Shown here: positions 21,493 through 29,961 of the stretch, in pieces | How the letters are laid out: each line of letters opens with the position of its first letter | Numbering within the stretch: the stretch's first letter is position 1 | NCBI RefSeq assembly: GCF_028751195.1 | Contig: NZ_CP066784.1 | Span: forward strand, 248,001-312,000 | Direction: 5' to 3' | DNA: 64,000 nucleotides | DNA from: Alicyclobacillus sp. ALC3 | GTDB lineage: Bacteria > Bacillota > Bacilli > Alicyclobacillales > Alicyclobacillaceae | Made by a program: the position numbers and the translations under genes | The notes under the pieces: generated by a model | Seen by the model: the letters and a program-made list of their open reading frames with translations, nothing else | The model's database searches: none | What the model was told of the DNA's origin: nothing

Positions 21493-22068
21493 TCACCCTC
21501 CAATCGAAGACAGTGGTCGGTCGGCCGGACCTTTCACGACCCAAATCACCCCGTCCAACACTGTCTCGGTACCGACACGCGACGTCACTTGACACTTCGA
21601 GGCGCCAAACCGTCTAGCGACGACGTCCGCTCTCGCCACTACAGTTTCTCCTAATCGCACAGGTGAGTAATAACGCAATTCTGTCTTAGCTGTCAGCGCG
21701 ACGTCTGCATCCACCACGGCTGTCGCAAGCGAGTTGACTTGCGCAAACAACACGTGCCCGCGAACAATACCAGACCGTGAGAACACGTGCAAAGGCGTGA
21801 TCACTAGAGACGAGGAAGCAGTGCGGTTCAGTTGCAGTTCAAGTACATCGCCCACAACCTCTCGCTCCTGCAGCGACCTAACCCCGTCTTGCCTTGCCGC
21901 GGCCACGAGGCGGGTGCGCTCTCGCACCTCGGGGATATGCAGCGTAGCACGGTCAAGCCGGATTGTCGCGACACTCACCGCAAAGTAATCCGCCAACTGC
22001 TCGTCAGTGGCAAAGGGATTCTCGGTTAGGTACCGAACCAGAGCCATTCTGCGCTCCGACTTTTTCAG
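21493..22068 (-). CDS. fapR: Fatty acid and phospholipid regulator FapR
   Basis: Malonyl-CoA-responsive repressor of fab/plsX genes in Gram-positives. N-terminal DeoR-like HTH (ADYFAVSVATIRLDRATLHI), then a hot-dog thioesterase-like domain that binds malonyl-CoA (SGIVRGHVLFAQVNSLATAV). The first ATG (22047) would remove the conserved KKSERR opening. That stretch is in frame upstream and begins at CTG 22068, with GGAGGG exactly 7 nt before it and no ATG, GTG or TTG in between. I therefore take CTG as the start (191 aa). An operator-like palindrome lies just upstream, implying autoregulation of fapR-plsX-fab. Confidence 0.92.
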   Translation of the reverse strand: MKKSERRMALVRYLTENPFATDEQLADYFAVSVATIRLDRATLHIPEVRERTRLVAAARQDGVRSLQEREVVGDVLELQLNRTASSSLVITPLHVFSRSGIVRGHVLFAQVNSLATAVVDADVALTAKTELRYYSPVRLGETVVARADVVARRFGASKCQVTSRVGTETVLDGVIWVVKGPADRPLSSIGG

Positions 22069-22085
22069 AGGGGATCCCTCCGTTT

Positions 22086-22102
22086 TTATGACCTGATACT
22101 AA
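22086..22102. promoter_or_regulatory. FapR operator
   Basis: A 17-bp imperfect palindrome, TTATGACCTGATACTAA on the plus strand, 17 bp before the fapR CTG. It closely resembles the TTAGTAC...ACTAA boxes recognised by FapR. TAGTAT inside it could be the -10 of the fapR promoter (TTCGAG, 18 bp), but the promoter is not clear-cut. Confidence 0.75.
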
Positions 22103-22159
22103 GAACTAGTGTTAAGTTACTCGAACTCCGGACAAAAAGCAAGCTGCGATCGTGACGCT

Positions 22160-22210
22160 GACAAAACTGAAACAGGCTGCCTAAGCAGGAATTCTGCTCA
22201 GACAGCCTGT
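22160..22210 (-). terminator. Terminator after rpmF
   Basis: Long stem with ACAGGCTG and CAGCCTGT outer arms, AGCAG/CTGCT inner arms and an AATT loop (22172-22210), followed on the minus strand by TTCAGTTTTG. It separates the yceD-rpmF transcript from fapR. Confidence 0.75.
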
Positions 22211-22272
22211 GGTCGCCGAGTCCAGGACATGCGGTTCACAGAGCATGACTCCGTGAAACCAAGCACAGAAAA

Positions 22273-22449
22273 TCACCGAACGCTTACGACACTCCGGCCT
22301 TTGTAATAGCCGCAGTTCTTGCAGACATGGTGAGGAACAGTGTACTCACCGCACTGTGGGCAAGGAATGAGCCCTGGTGCCTGTAACTTAAAGTGGGTGC
22401 GGCGAAGCCGCTTGCGCGTCTTCGACGTTCTATGCTGAGGTACCGCCAC
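22273..22449 (-). CDS. rpmF: 50S ribosomal protein L32
   Basis: 58-aa protein of the large subunit. It starts with GTG (AGGAGGTG about 8 nt upstream) and opens [20 protein letters not shown]. Four cysteines (30, 33 in PCPQCG; 43, 46 in CKNCGYY) form the zinc ribbon of the C+ type. It directly follows yceD, the universal pairing. Easily missed because of the GTG start and small size. Confidence 0.97.
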   Translation of the reverse strand: MAVPQHRTSKTRKRLRRTHFKLQAPGLIPCPQCGEYTVPHHVCKNCGYYKGRSVVSVR

Positions 22450-22485
22450 GCCCGAACACCTCCTTCGTCAATCAACTTGTTCATC

Positions 22486-22989
22486 TTACTCTGGTTCGTC
22501 TTTTGAAAGCAAGCCCTCTAGCGCTGCCCACCGCGGGTCTTGCACAGCGCGGTCACAGTTACAGCGATGGTCGTTGAGGTTCGTGCCACAGACCGAGCAC
22601 AACCCTTGACAGTCATCTCGACAGAGTGGCCGAAAATCAATCACCAGATTGACGACTTCTTCAATGTACGGCGTCAAATCCACCTGTGAGCCTTCGACAA
22701 GATGCACGTCGTCTTGACGGACGCGTTCCGAAAACTGCTCATCAAAGTTCGCGACGAGCGGACTGTCGTACTCTTCCAAGCAACGAGAACACTCGTAACG
22801 AAGCAACGTCTCGAGGTGTCCCCGAACACGACAGATACCGGCCGTACCAATCGCCATCAGGTCACAAGCAATCGGCGCCAAACGAATGACCTGCTGGTTC
22901 TCCGCCGCGATGCGTGGAATGTCGACTGCGCCCTGAATCGGGAGAACATCGCCCGCATCGTGCAGTTCCCGAAAATCCAACAACAACAA
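22486..22989 (-). CDS. yceD: YceD family protein (DUF177, YlbN)
   Basis: Conserved protein always found before rpmF, implicated in 23S rRNA metabolism in other bacteria and plastids. The N-terminal part has LLDFRELHDAGDVLPIQGAV, a C-x2-C pair (YECSRCLEEY) lies mid-protein, and the C-terminal cluster is CRDDCQGLCSVCGTNL with more Cys. A strong promoter sits inside the longest frame, so the true start must be downstream. I choose TTG 22989, the first of four TTG codons, with GAGGTG 6 nt upstream; about 167 aa. Confidence 0.9.
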   Translation of the reverse strand: MLLLDFRELHDAGDVLPIQGAVDIPRIAAENQQVIRLAPIACDLMAIGTAGICRVRGHLETLLRYECSRCLEEYDSPLVANFDEQFSERVRQDDVHLVEGSQVDLTPYIEEVVNLVIDFRPLCRDDCQGLCSVCGTNLNDHRCNCDRAVQDPRWAALEGLLSKDEPE

Positions 22990-23017
22990 CGACGTCACCT
23001 CGTTTGCAACGGAACTT

Positions 23018-23046
23018 AGTATACGGGGCATGTGCAGACGTGTCAA
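23018..23046 (-). promoter_or_regulatory. Sigma-A promoter of yceD-rpmF
   Basis: Minus-strand TTGACA, 17-bp spacer, TATACT: a perfect -35 and a one-mismatch -10. It lies just past the ylbK stop, about 28 bp before the yceD start, and rules out longer yceD frames. Confidence 0.85.
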
Positions 23047-23059
23047 TGCCAAACCGTTG

Positions 23060-23869
23060 TCACCCTGTATCGACAGCATCGGAACTGACATCTATCCCGC
23101 GCCCCGCCAATTGCGCGAGAATCTGTTCCATGTTGGCCACAGCCGCTTGGTAGCCGCTCTCAATCGCTTGATTTGCTTTGTGAAACTGCGAACTCCCCAC
23201 ACCCGACACGTCCGGTTCAATATAGATGTCTGCTGTCTTGGCCCGCATTTTATACACTTCATCCTGCATCAAATCAAGCGACTGCAAAATGACATCCACA
23301 ACCCCTTGGGGTGGCCTCTCACGCTGAACCGAAGAGACATCTACACCAATGACGACGTCTGCCCCGAGGTCGCGCACGGCCTCAATCGGCACCCTGTCTA
23401 CAACCCCGCCATCGACATAGACTCTCCCATTCTTGACAAACGGCACAAAGACGCCGGGAATCGCCACGCTGGCACGGACGGCGTCGGCAATTGATTCCGT
23501 GCGAAATACGACCCTCTGTTTCGCTACAAGGTCTGTAGCGACAATCGCAAGCGGCTTGTCTGCAGCGTCCACTGTGAGTCCCCGAGTCAACATGTGGATT
23601 AGCTGATGCACCTTGTCACCCGAAATCATGCCCATCTTCGGAACTGTCAAGTCCACCCAGTGCCGCCAGCGCAGCGTGACGGCCAACTGTTCCATAAAGA
23701 CCGTACGCATTCCCGTGGCGTAAAACGCCGCTACCAGTGCCCCCATGCTCGATCCAGACACGACATCGATTGGTACGTGATGCTGCTCAAGCGCCTTTAG
23801 TACCCCCACATGAGCAAATCCCCGAGCTCCGCCCGACCCCAGTGCTACCCCGACAACAGGTCGATCCAT
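23060..23869 (-). CDS. ylbK: Patatin-like serine hydrolase (YlbK/RssA-type)
   Basis: Predicted cytoplasmic or membrane-associated lipid acyl hydrolase with a Ser-Asp dyad. 269 aa: oxyanion loop GSGGARG (11-17), nucleophile Ser41 in GSSMG, and DGG at 153-155 (VYVDGGVVDRVP). Substrate unknown. It follows coaD; Bacillus has ylbJ between them and ylbL/ylbM before yceD, all absent here. GAGGTGA precedes the ATG. Confidence 0.93.
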   Translation of the reverse strand: MDRPVVGVALGSGGARGFAHVGVLKALEQHHVPIDVVSGSSMGALVAAFYATGMRTVFMEQLAVTLRWRHWVDLTVPKMGMISGDKVHQLIHMLTRGLTVDAADKPLAIVATDLVAKQRVVFRTESIADAVRASVAIPGVFVPFVKNGRVYVDGGVVDRVPIEAVRDLGADVVIGVDVSSVQRERPPQGVVDVILQSLDLMQDEVYKMRAKTADIYIEPDVSGVGSSQFHKANQAIESGYQAAVANMEQILAQLAGRGIDVSSDAVDTG

Positions 23870-23938
23870 GTTGGCGTCACCTCGTTGGCTGAAGATGCCC
23901 GGAAGACGCGTCGACTAGTCCACAGTTTCCATTAGTAG

Positions 23939-24421
23939 TCAGTGATTCGCAACAGCCGACTGAACGGCCACAACAACACAATCAGGTACAAAACGAGTCA
24001 TGTCGCCGCCATGCCAAGCAATATCTTTCACAAGTGACGAACTAATGTAGCTGTACTCCGCCTTGGCCGCCAGGAACACGGTTGTCACCTCTTCGTCGAG
24101 TTGGCGATTCATGTGCGCCATGTTCACTTCCATGTCAAAGTCTTGAACTCCGCGGATGCCCCGGACTACCGCGCGCGCCCCGATGCGTTTTGCGTAATCC
24201 ATCAATAGACCAGAGAAACTGTCGACTTGTATATTCCGCAAGTGGGCAGTGGCTTCCTGAATGAGACGCACCCGCGTTTCAAGCGTCAACAATGGCCTTT
24301 TCGCGGGATTAGTGAGGACCGCAACGGTCACTTCGTCAAAGAGTAGACTCGCACGCTCCACGATATCAAGGTGACCGTTGGTGATGGGGTCGAAACTGCC
24401 CGGATAGACCGCTTTGCGCAT
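23939..24421 (-). CDS. coaD: Phosphopantetheine adenylyltransferase CoaD
   Basis: Fourth step of CoA synthesis: ATP plus 4'-phosphopantetheine gives dephospho-CoA. 160 aa from MRKAVYPGSFDPITNGHLDI, with the nucleotidyltransferase T-x-G-H motif at 14-17 and the ISSS signature (EYSYISSSLVKDIA) near the C-terminus. I use ATG 24421; a GTG four codons earlier is less likely. It follows rsmD by 8 nt. Confidence 0.97.
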   Translation of the reverse strand: MRKAVYPGSFDPITNGHLDIVERASLLFDEVTVAVLTNPAKRPLLTLETRVRLIQEATAHLRNIQVDSFSGLLMDYAKRIGARAVVRGIRGVQDFDMEVNMAHMNRQLDEEVTTVFLAAKAEYSYISSSLVKDIAWHGGDMTRFVPDCVVVAVQSAVANH

Positions 24422-24429
24422 ACTACACC

Positions 24430-24978
24430 TCACATCCGACGGTAGATAGAGACGGCAATGTCGCCATACCGCTTGTTTTTACGTTGTTCCAAGCAACCAT
24501 AGGTGTCGGCCAAAGTTTGGTGCACTGGATGTTCGCATACGACTCCATGTGTCAGTCCTCCGGGCGACTGTCCGATCACCGACAGCACCTCATCCCACAG
24601 CGACGCCGCGTACGGTGGATCGACAAAAACCCAAGCGACCGGAACACCTAGTGAAACAACCCGAGACCAGCCTGTACGCCAGTCACACCGCCATACAGTG
24701 ACACGCTCTTGTGCCTGGCACCGCCTGACGTTCTCGGCAACAGCCCGCAAGCTCGCCGCGTGCGTGTCCGTAAAGTATGCACCCTCGGCGCCGCGACTTA
24801 ACGCCTCGAGTCCCAGTGCCCCAGAACCCGCGAAGAGATCAACCGCAGCGCCGCCTGGCCAGTCGATGCCTAGCAAGTTAAACATGGACTCTTTCACGCG
24901 ATCAGTGGACGGGCGCGCTACACTCCCCTTTGGGGCAACCAGCGTCAGTCCTTTCCATGCTCCAGCGATAATCCGCAT
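24430..24978 (-). CDS. rsmD: 16S rRNA (guanine966-N2)-methyltransferase RsmD
   Basis: SAM-dependent methylation of G966 in 16S rRNA. 182 aa: MRIIAGAWKGLTL start, RPSTDRVKESMFNLL, SAM site DLFAGSGALGLEALSRGA (47-64) and catalytic DPPY (VFVDPPYAASLW). ATG 24978 has AGGAGGAG ideally placed; the frame extends 26 codons upstream without support. First gene of the rsmD-coaD-ylbK group. Confidence 0.96.
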   Translation of the reverse strand: MRIIAGAWKGLTLVAPKGSVARPSTDRVKESMFNLLGIDWPGGAAVDLFAGSGALGLEALSRGAEGAYFTDTHAASLRAVAENVRRCQAQERVTVWRCDWRTGWSRVVSLGVPVAWVFVDPPYAASLWDEVLSVIGQSPGGLTHGVVCEHPVHQTLADTYGCLEQRKNKRYGDIAVSIYRRM

Positions 24979-25171
24979 CGACTCCTCCTGACCCTGCCAA
25001 ACGTACGAAACAGTCGTCACCAGCAGGAATGACTTCACTGTACAGTACCATAGCAAAACCTATCCACCCAAACCATTACACGTAATCCGCAGTCTTCTGA
25101 TCGGACAAGCAACTGACCAAGAAATTTTAGACTGCTCGAGTATACGATGGCTTATTCTGGTTATGCTATAG

Positions 25172-25228
25172 CTAGCAACGGCGAGAGCTGTTGTAGGCAA
25201 CCGTGGGTGAAGGCTTAGGATTCCCCAT
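25172..25228 (-). CDS. Candidate 18-aa peptide, unrecognised
   Basis: A very short frame, MGNPKPSPTVAYNSSRRC, preceded by a strong ribosome binding site (GGAGGAAG, 5 nt spacing). I do not recognise it. No clear promoter precedes it; two hairpins lie upstream on the same strand (25264-25287 and 25298-25319). It may be a chance ORF. The opposite strand carries a possible sRNA over the same bases. Confidence 0.25.
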   Translation of the reverse strand: MGNPKPSPTVAYNSSRRC

Positions 25229-25297
25229 AGGCTCTTCCTCCGGTTTCTCCTCTCCCAGAACATGTCTGACGTTCGTAGAACGCCAGACGGCAGAAAC

Positions 25298-25326
25298 CCC
25301 ACGCGTACCCGGGCGTGGGTTTTCTG
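25298..25326 (+). terminator. Intrinsic terminator with no obvious upstream gene
   Basis: Stem CCCACGC/GCGTGGG with an 8-nt loop followed by TTTTCT on the plus strand. No plus-strand gene precedes it, so it may end a small RNA or act as a leader element before the amidase. An adjoining hairpin (25264-25287) and a C/U-rich stretch (about 25230-25257) precede it. Confidence 0.6.
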
Positions 25327-25405
25327 TGTATACACTGTCTCCCCGGTCCCGTACTGCTTCGTCGTAGTATAATTCAGATAGACAGCGGAAGAGGGAGCGG
25401 ATGGG

Positions 25406-26803
25406 ATGAAATTCTATGCATGGACACTGAGACAGACCCGCGACGCGATTCGCACCGGCCAGGTCACAGCAGAAGAAATCACGCGTTTGTTTATCTCGAG
25501 AATCGAACAACACAACCCAGCTCTGCGCGCGTATATCACGATAGCCGACAACGCCATCGAAGCAGCACGGGTCCAAGACGCCAGATTGAGGAACGGCGAT
25601 CCGGTAGGCCCTCTATGCGGAGTTCCAATTGCTGTTAAGGATCTATTTGACACAGACTTTCTGCCGACTACGTACGGAACAAAGGGCAGAGACAACGTCG
25701 TACCTTCAGCCACCGCCACGGCAGTTCAGCTTCTCCAGTCGGCAGGGGCCGTGATCATTGGAAAAACAAACTTACACGAGTACGCCTATGGTACAACTTC
25801 AGAGAATCCACATTTCGGAACTTGCTTAAATCCATGGAACCGGGCAAAGATCGCTGGGGGTTCAAGCGGAGGAAGTTCTGTTGCAATTGTCGCCGGGCTG
25901 TGTACGGCCGCCCTAGGCACCGACACAGGCGGCAGCATCCGCATCCCTGCAGCCCTCACAGGGCACGTCGGACTGAAACCAAGTTACGGCCTTGTGCCAA
26001 CTGCCGGAGTCTACCCGCTAGCACCTTCTCTCGATCACGTCGGCCCCATGACACGTACCATAGACGACGCAGCACTGATGCTCGAAGTGCTGAGCAGTTC
26101 TGAACGCCATCTGTCGGCTCCGTCATGGACAAAGGACTCCATCACGTCTGACACTCCCCCACACATTCGTGTCGGTGTGCCGAGACGATTTTTCTTCGAC
26201 AAATGCCATCCGTCAGTCCTTCAAACTATACAGGAAGCGCTCAACCGCATCGAGCGTTCGTGTCCGGAAGTCGTGTTTGAGGAAGTCACCGTGCCACTCA
26301 TCGATGAGGTCCCGGACGTGCAGAACGCTACCATCGGAAGCGAAGCCCGCGCAATTCACGAGAGCAATCTGCGCGCTCACCCAGAGCGCTACGGCATAGA
26401 TGTGCGCCAACGCCTTGAAGCAGCCGACAACATACGCGGATGGGAGTACCTCCGCGCTCAATCTGTGCGTGCTGTGTTTCGCCTCGAAGTAGCACACTTA
26501 CTCGAACAGGTAGATGTCATAGTCACACCAACTACGCCACTCACTGCCACAGATATCGGGCAGGCAAAAGCGCACATCCGAACCCTTGAAGTCGGTGTGC
26601 GAGCGCATCTCACCCGTTTCACCAACCCGTGGAACTTGTCTGGTTTCCCTGCACTGACTATGCCGTGCGGACTCACCCCAGATGGTCTACCCGTCGGTCT
26701 GCAAGTTGTCGCAGGGCCTATGCAGGACAAACGCCTGCTGCAGATTGCCCGCAGATTTGAGGAAGTACTGGAGTGGACGTCACTCGCACCTGAATTTCGC
26801 TAA
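25406..26803 (+). CDS. Amidase signature family protein (GatA-like)
   Basis: Predicted amide hydrolase. 465 aa with the complete Ser-cisSer-Lys triad: Lys78 (GVPIAVKDLFD), Ser153 in GGSSGGSS and Ser177 in GTDTGGSIRIP. It resembles GatA, but no gatB or gatC adjoins and it stands alone on the plus strand, so it is more likely a free amidase; the substrate cannot be inferred. The start follows a GAGGGAG site; a TATAAT box lies about 35 bp upstream. Its 3' end shares a bidirectional terminator with gtrA. Confidence 0.9.
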   Translation: MKFYAWTLRQTRDAIRTGQVTAEEITRLFISRIEQHNPALRAYITIADNAIEAARVQDARLRNGDPVGPLCGVPIAVKDLFDTDFLPTTYGTKGRDNVVPSATATAVQLLQSAGAVIIGKTNLHEYAYGTTSENPHFGTCLNPWNRAKIAGGSSGGSSVAIVAGLCTAALGTDTGGSIRIPAALTGHVGLKPSYGLVPTAGVYPLAPSLDHVGPMTRTIDDAALMLEVLSSSERHLSAPSWTKDSITSDTPPHIRVGVPRRFFFDKCHPSVLQTIQEALNRIERSCPEVVFEEVTVPLIDEVPDVQNATIGSEARAIHESNLRAHPERYGIDVRQRLEAADNIRGWEYLRAQSVRAVFRLEVAHLLEQVDVIVTPTTPLTATDIGQAKAHIRTLEVGVRAHLTRFTNPWNLSGFPALTMPCGLTPDGLPVGLQVVAGPMQDKRLLQIARRFEEVLEWTSLAPEFR

Positions 26804-26820
26804 TGTGGTGCATAACCAAG

Positions 26821-26852
26821 CCCGACCCCAGTGTTTGACGCTCAGGGTCGGG
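26821..26852. terminator. Bidirectional hairpin between the amidase and gtrA
   Basis: Stem CCCGACCC/GGGTCGGG with a 16-nt loop, 17 bp after the amidase stop and overlapping the gtrA stop codon. The T-tracts are weak on both sides (GGTTCC on plus, GGCTTGG on minus), so termination strength is uncertain. Confidence 0.6.
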
Positions 26853-27393
26853 TTCCACGGTCTGAGCGAAACACGAAGAGCCGCATACAGAGGTAGCTAA
26901 ACGTCGAGGAGATCAGCATCGCCAGTCCTTTCGACAAGTTGCTGCTGACAAAGAGTGGAATGGCGTGGGAAAACACAAGGTAAGTCGATAGCCAGACAAC
27001 GACAAGGTCGTTGACGGCCACATTGATACCTGCTTGGACAAAAAACAGCACACGTTCCCTGCGGCTGCCGCTAGCTGCATCTGCAAACGTCCAGCGGCGG
27101 TTCCACACATAGCTGTTGATGAGCGCACAAAGAACCGCAGCTGTGTTGTAGACGAAGAGGGCGAATGCGGACCGTGTAGGCGCCACCAAGAGCAGCGCGT
27201 TTAGCACAACTAGGTCCACAACTGCATTCGCAAAGCCTACGATCAAGAACTTGGAGTATCGCTTTAACGTATGTCGCATGTTCATGACGATGGGCATCTG
27301 CGAAGCAGTCAAACCGCCTTCTCCTTCCTCACAGGCAGGAAACTCTTCTCGATCGACCGTGATTACCTCTGTGGGTTCTCGGCCATCCGCCAT
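26842..27393 (-). CDS. GtrA family membrane protein
   Basis: Small four-helix membrane protein of a family proposed to flip or help transfer lipid-linked sugars. 183 aa: a hydrophilic, Glu-rich N-terminal extension of about 45 residues, then four hydrophobic segments starting at YSKFLIVGFANAVVDLVVLN, with the family NSYVWNRRWTF loop and an SYLCMRLFVFR end. I start at ATG 27393 (AGGTGA 5 nt upstream). It begins 5 nt after sqdX, suggesting it acts on the same sulfoquinovosyl lipid or a related glycolipid; that is inference. Confidence 0.88.
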   Translation of the reverse strand: MADGREPTEVITVDREEFPACEEGEGGLTASQMPIVMNMRHTLKRYSKFLIVGFANAVVDLVVLNALLLVAPTRSAFALFVYNTAAVLCALINSYVWNRRWTFADAASGSRRERVLFFVQAGINVAVNDLVVVWLSTYLVFSHAIPLFVSSNLSKGLAMLISSTFSYLCMRLFVFRSDRGTRP

Positions 27394-27398
27394 GGTTC

Positions 27399-28553
27399 TC
27401 ACCTTGACCCGTGGACTGGATTTCCCGCAATCGCAGCGTGTCGCTGATAGACTGATTCATACGCGCCAAGCAGTTGCCGGGTGGGACCTGCCCAATCCAA
27501 CTCTGCCGCAATTTCTCCGGCGCGCGCCAACACAGCTGCGCGGCGTTCCTGATTGTCAAACATTTCACGTAAGGATTCGAGCATAGAGCCTGGGCTGGCA
27601 GGGTCAAAGATGAACCCTGCCTTCCCTCCCTCCAACACCTCGCGCGTCGGCGGACTGCTGGCCGCCAGGACGGGCAGGCCGCTGGCCATCGCTTCAAACA
27701 GCACGAGTCCCAAAGTTTCCGTCGTAGACGGAAACACGAATCCATCTGCTGCAGCATACGCGTCAGCGAGTTCATCACCGTGCAGAAAGCCAGTGAAGAC
27801 GGTGTTTGTACCTGCAAACACTCGCTCCAAATCTGACCGGCTGGGGCCGTCACCCACCACAGCAAAGTGAAGGTCTGGCATCTCGTCAAGACACCTGCGC
27901 ACTTGGTCGATCCCTTTTTCTGGTGCGAGACGTCCCACGTAAATAAGCAGTTTTTGACCGTGGTCGGAAGTTCCTAACAGCCTTTCCCGCATTTCCTCGG
28001 TACGAGTCGCTTGGCCGTACATTTCGACGTCCACGCCGCGGTCCCACAGGATTAAATTGCGAAAACGCTGGCTCTCGAGCTCCTTCAGTGTCGCGCGTGA
28101 CGTGCACAAGTTCGCTTCAGCTCTGTTGTGCAGTGATCGAAAGTACCACCAAAGAGCAGGCTCCAAAAAATTCAAACGGTAGTGGCGCGCATACGCTGGT
28201 ACATTCGTATGGTATGAAGCGACCAGCGGAATGTGGTAGCGCCATGCGTAGTAAATACCGCCAAGACCAATAAAGGCTGGGTTCAGAACGTGAATGATAT
28301 CCGGTTGGAATTCACGCAGAACTTTCCCAATGCGCATTCTAGGAAGTGCAAAGTCTTTGTCCGGGTATAGGAAAAACCGGAAAGTCGGCATTCCAACGAC
28401 CCGTGCCGAGGCGTATTCGGATAGCCCACCTTCAGGAGCAAACAGCAGGATCTCATGGTTGGTAGCCTCAAGGTGGCGAAGAGTCGCGCATAATCGCGTG
28501 ACGATTCCATCCGTTCCTGGTAGGAACGTCTCGGAAAACATTGCAATCCGCAT
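27399..28553 (-). CDS. sqdX: Sulfoquinovosyltransferase, GT4 glycosyltransferase (SqdX/SQD2-like)
   Basis: Predicted to transfer sulfoquinovose from UDP-sulfoquinovose to diacylglycerol, forming SQDG at the membrane. 384 aa, GT-B fold. Stretches recall plant SQD2 and cyanobacterial SqdX: FKPDIIH-type FQPDIIHVLNPAFIGLG, VASYHTNVPAYARHY, LWDRGVDVEMYG, IYVGRLAPEKGIDQV, and FTGFLHGDELADAYAAADGF followed by TETLGLVLFEAMASGLPV (nucleotide-sugar site with the E-x7-E pair). It starts 4 nt after sqdB, the strongest contextual support. A different diacylglycerol glycosyltransferase is the main alternative. Confidence 0.85.
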   Translation of the reverse strand: MRIAMFSETFLPGTDGIVTRLCATLRHLEATNHEILLFAPEGGLSEYASARVVGMPTFRFFLYPDKDFALPRMRIGKVLREFQPDIIHVLNPAFIGLGGIYYAWRYHIPLVASYHTNVPAYARHYRLNFLEPALWWYFRSLHNRAEANLCTSRATLKELESQRFRNLILWDRGVDVEMYGQATRTEEMRERLLGTSDHGQKLLIYVGRLAPEKGIDQVRRCLDEMPDLHFAVVGDGPSRSDLERVFAGTNTVFTGFLHGDELADAYAAADGFVFPSTTETLGLVLFEAMASGLPVLAASSPPTREVLEGGKAGFIFDPASPGSMLESLREMFDNQERRAAVLARAGEIAAELDWAGPTRQLLGAYESVYQRHAAIAGNPVHGSR

Positions 28554-28557
28554 GCAC

Positions 28558-29730
<1,173 letters not shown>

Positions 29731-29817
29731 TCAAATTCGTCGGATGGCAAGAACTCTAGCCACCGCGCCTGCCAACTCACAAACAAACAGGAACAGCGTG
29801 ATAGACTGTTCCAATAC

Positions 29818-29846
29818 AATGTACAAGTTTTGCGGCGTTCGGGCAA
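29818..29846 (-). promoter_or_regulatory. Candidate promoter of sqdB-sqdX-gtrA
   Basis: Minus-strand TTGCCC, 17-bp spacer, TACATT, between the psd-side terminator and sqdB, leaving a leader of about 100 nt. Both hexamers are imperfect; no operator-like palindrome is obvious around them. Confidence 0.5.
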
Positions 29847-29899
29847 GGATGAGTTGCGAATTACGGTCAGCCACAAATTTTCCTGCCTACTCACGAACG

Positions 29900-29944
29900 C
29901 AAAGGAAAGAGGGTTGCACCCGCTGTGTCTGGGCACAACCCTCT
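29900..29944 (-). terminator. Terminator after the 36-aa ORF / psd
   Basis: Stem AGAGGGTTG...CAACCCTCT (29908-29944) with a bulged top, followed on the minus strand by TTCCTTTG. It separates psd and the small ORF from sqdB. Confidence 0.65.
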
Positions 29945-29961
29945 CTGGAGATTAATCCGTC

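Larger units (their letters stand above)
24979..25405. other. Divergent intergenic region between rsmD and the amidase
   Basis: About 430 bp without a conventional gene. It contains the 18-codon ORF above, an inverted repeat (TCTGACGTTC/GAACGCCAGA), a plus-strand intrinsic terminator and a TATAAT box (25367-25372) that may be the -10 of the amidase promoter. Longer frames here (for example 134 codons ending at 25172) have no family resemblance. Confidence 0.55.

Noticed and set aside
22284..22484. 66-codon minus-strand frame over rpmF
   Set aside because: Wrong frame; the real gene is the 58-aa L32 starting at GTG 22449.
25170..25405. T-box or metabolite riboswitch before the amidase
   Set aside because: No T-box AGGGTGG-ACCGCG element and no recognisable TPP, SAM, purine or guanidine aptamer core.
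25172..25576. 134-codon minus-strand frame
   Set aside because: It overlaps the start of the amidase antisense and resembles no family; only its last 18 codons have a good ribosome binding site.
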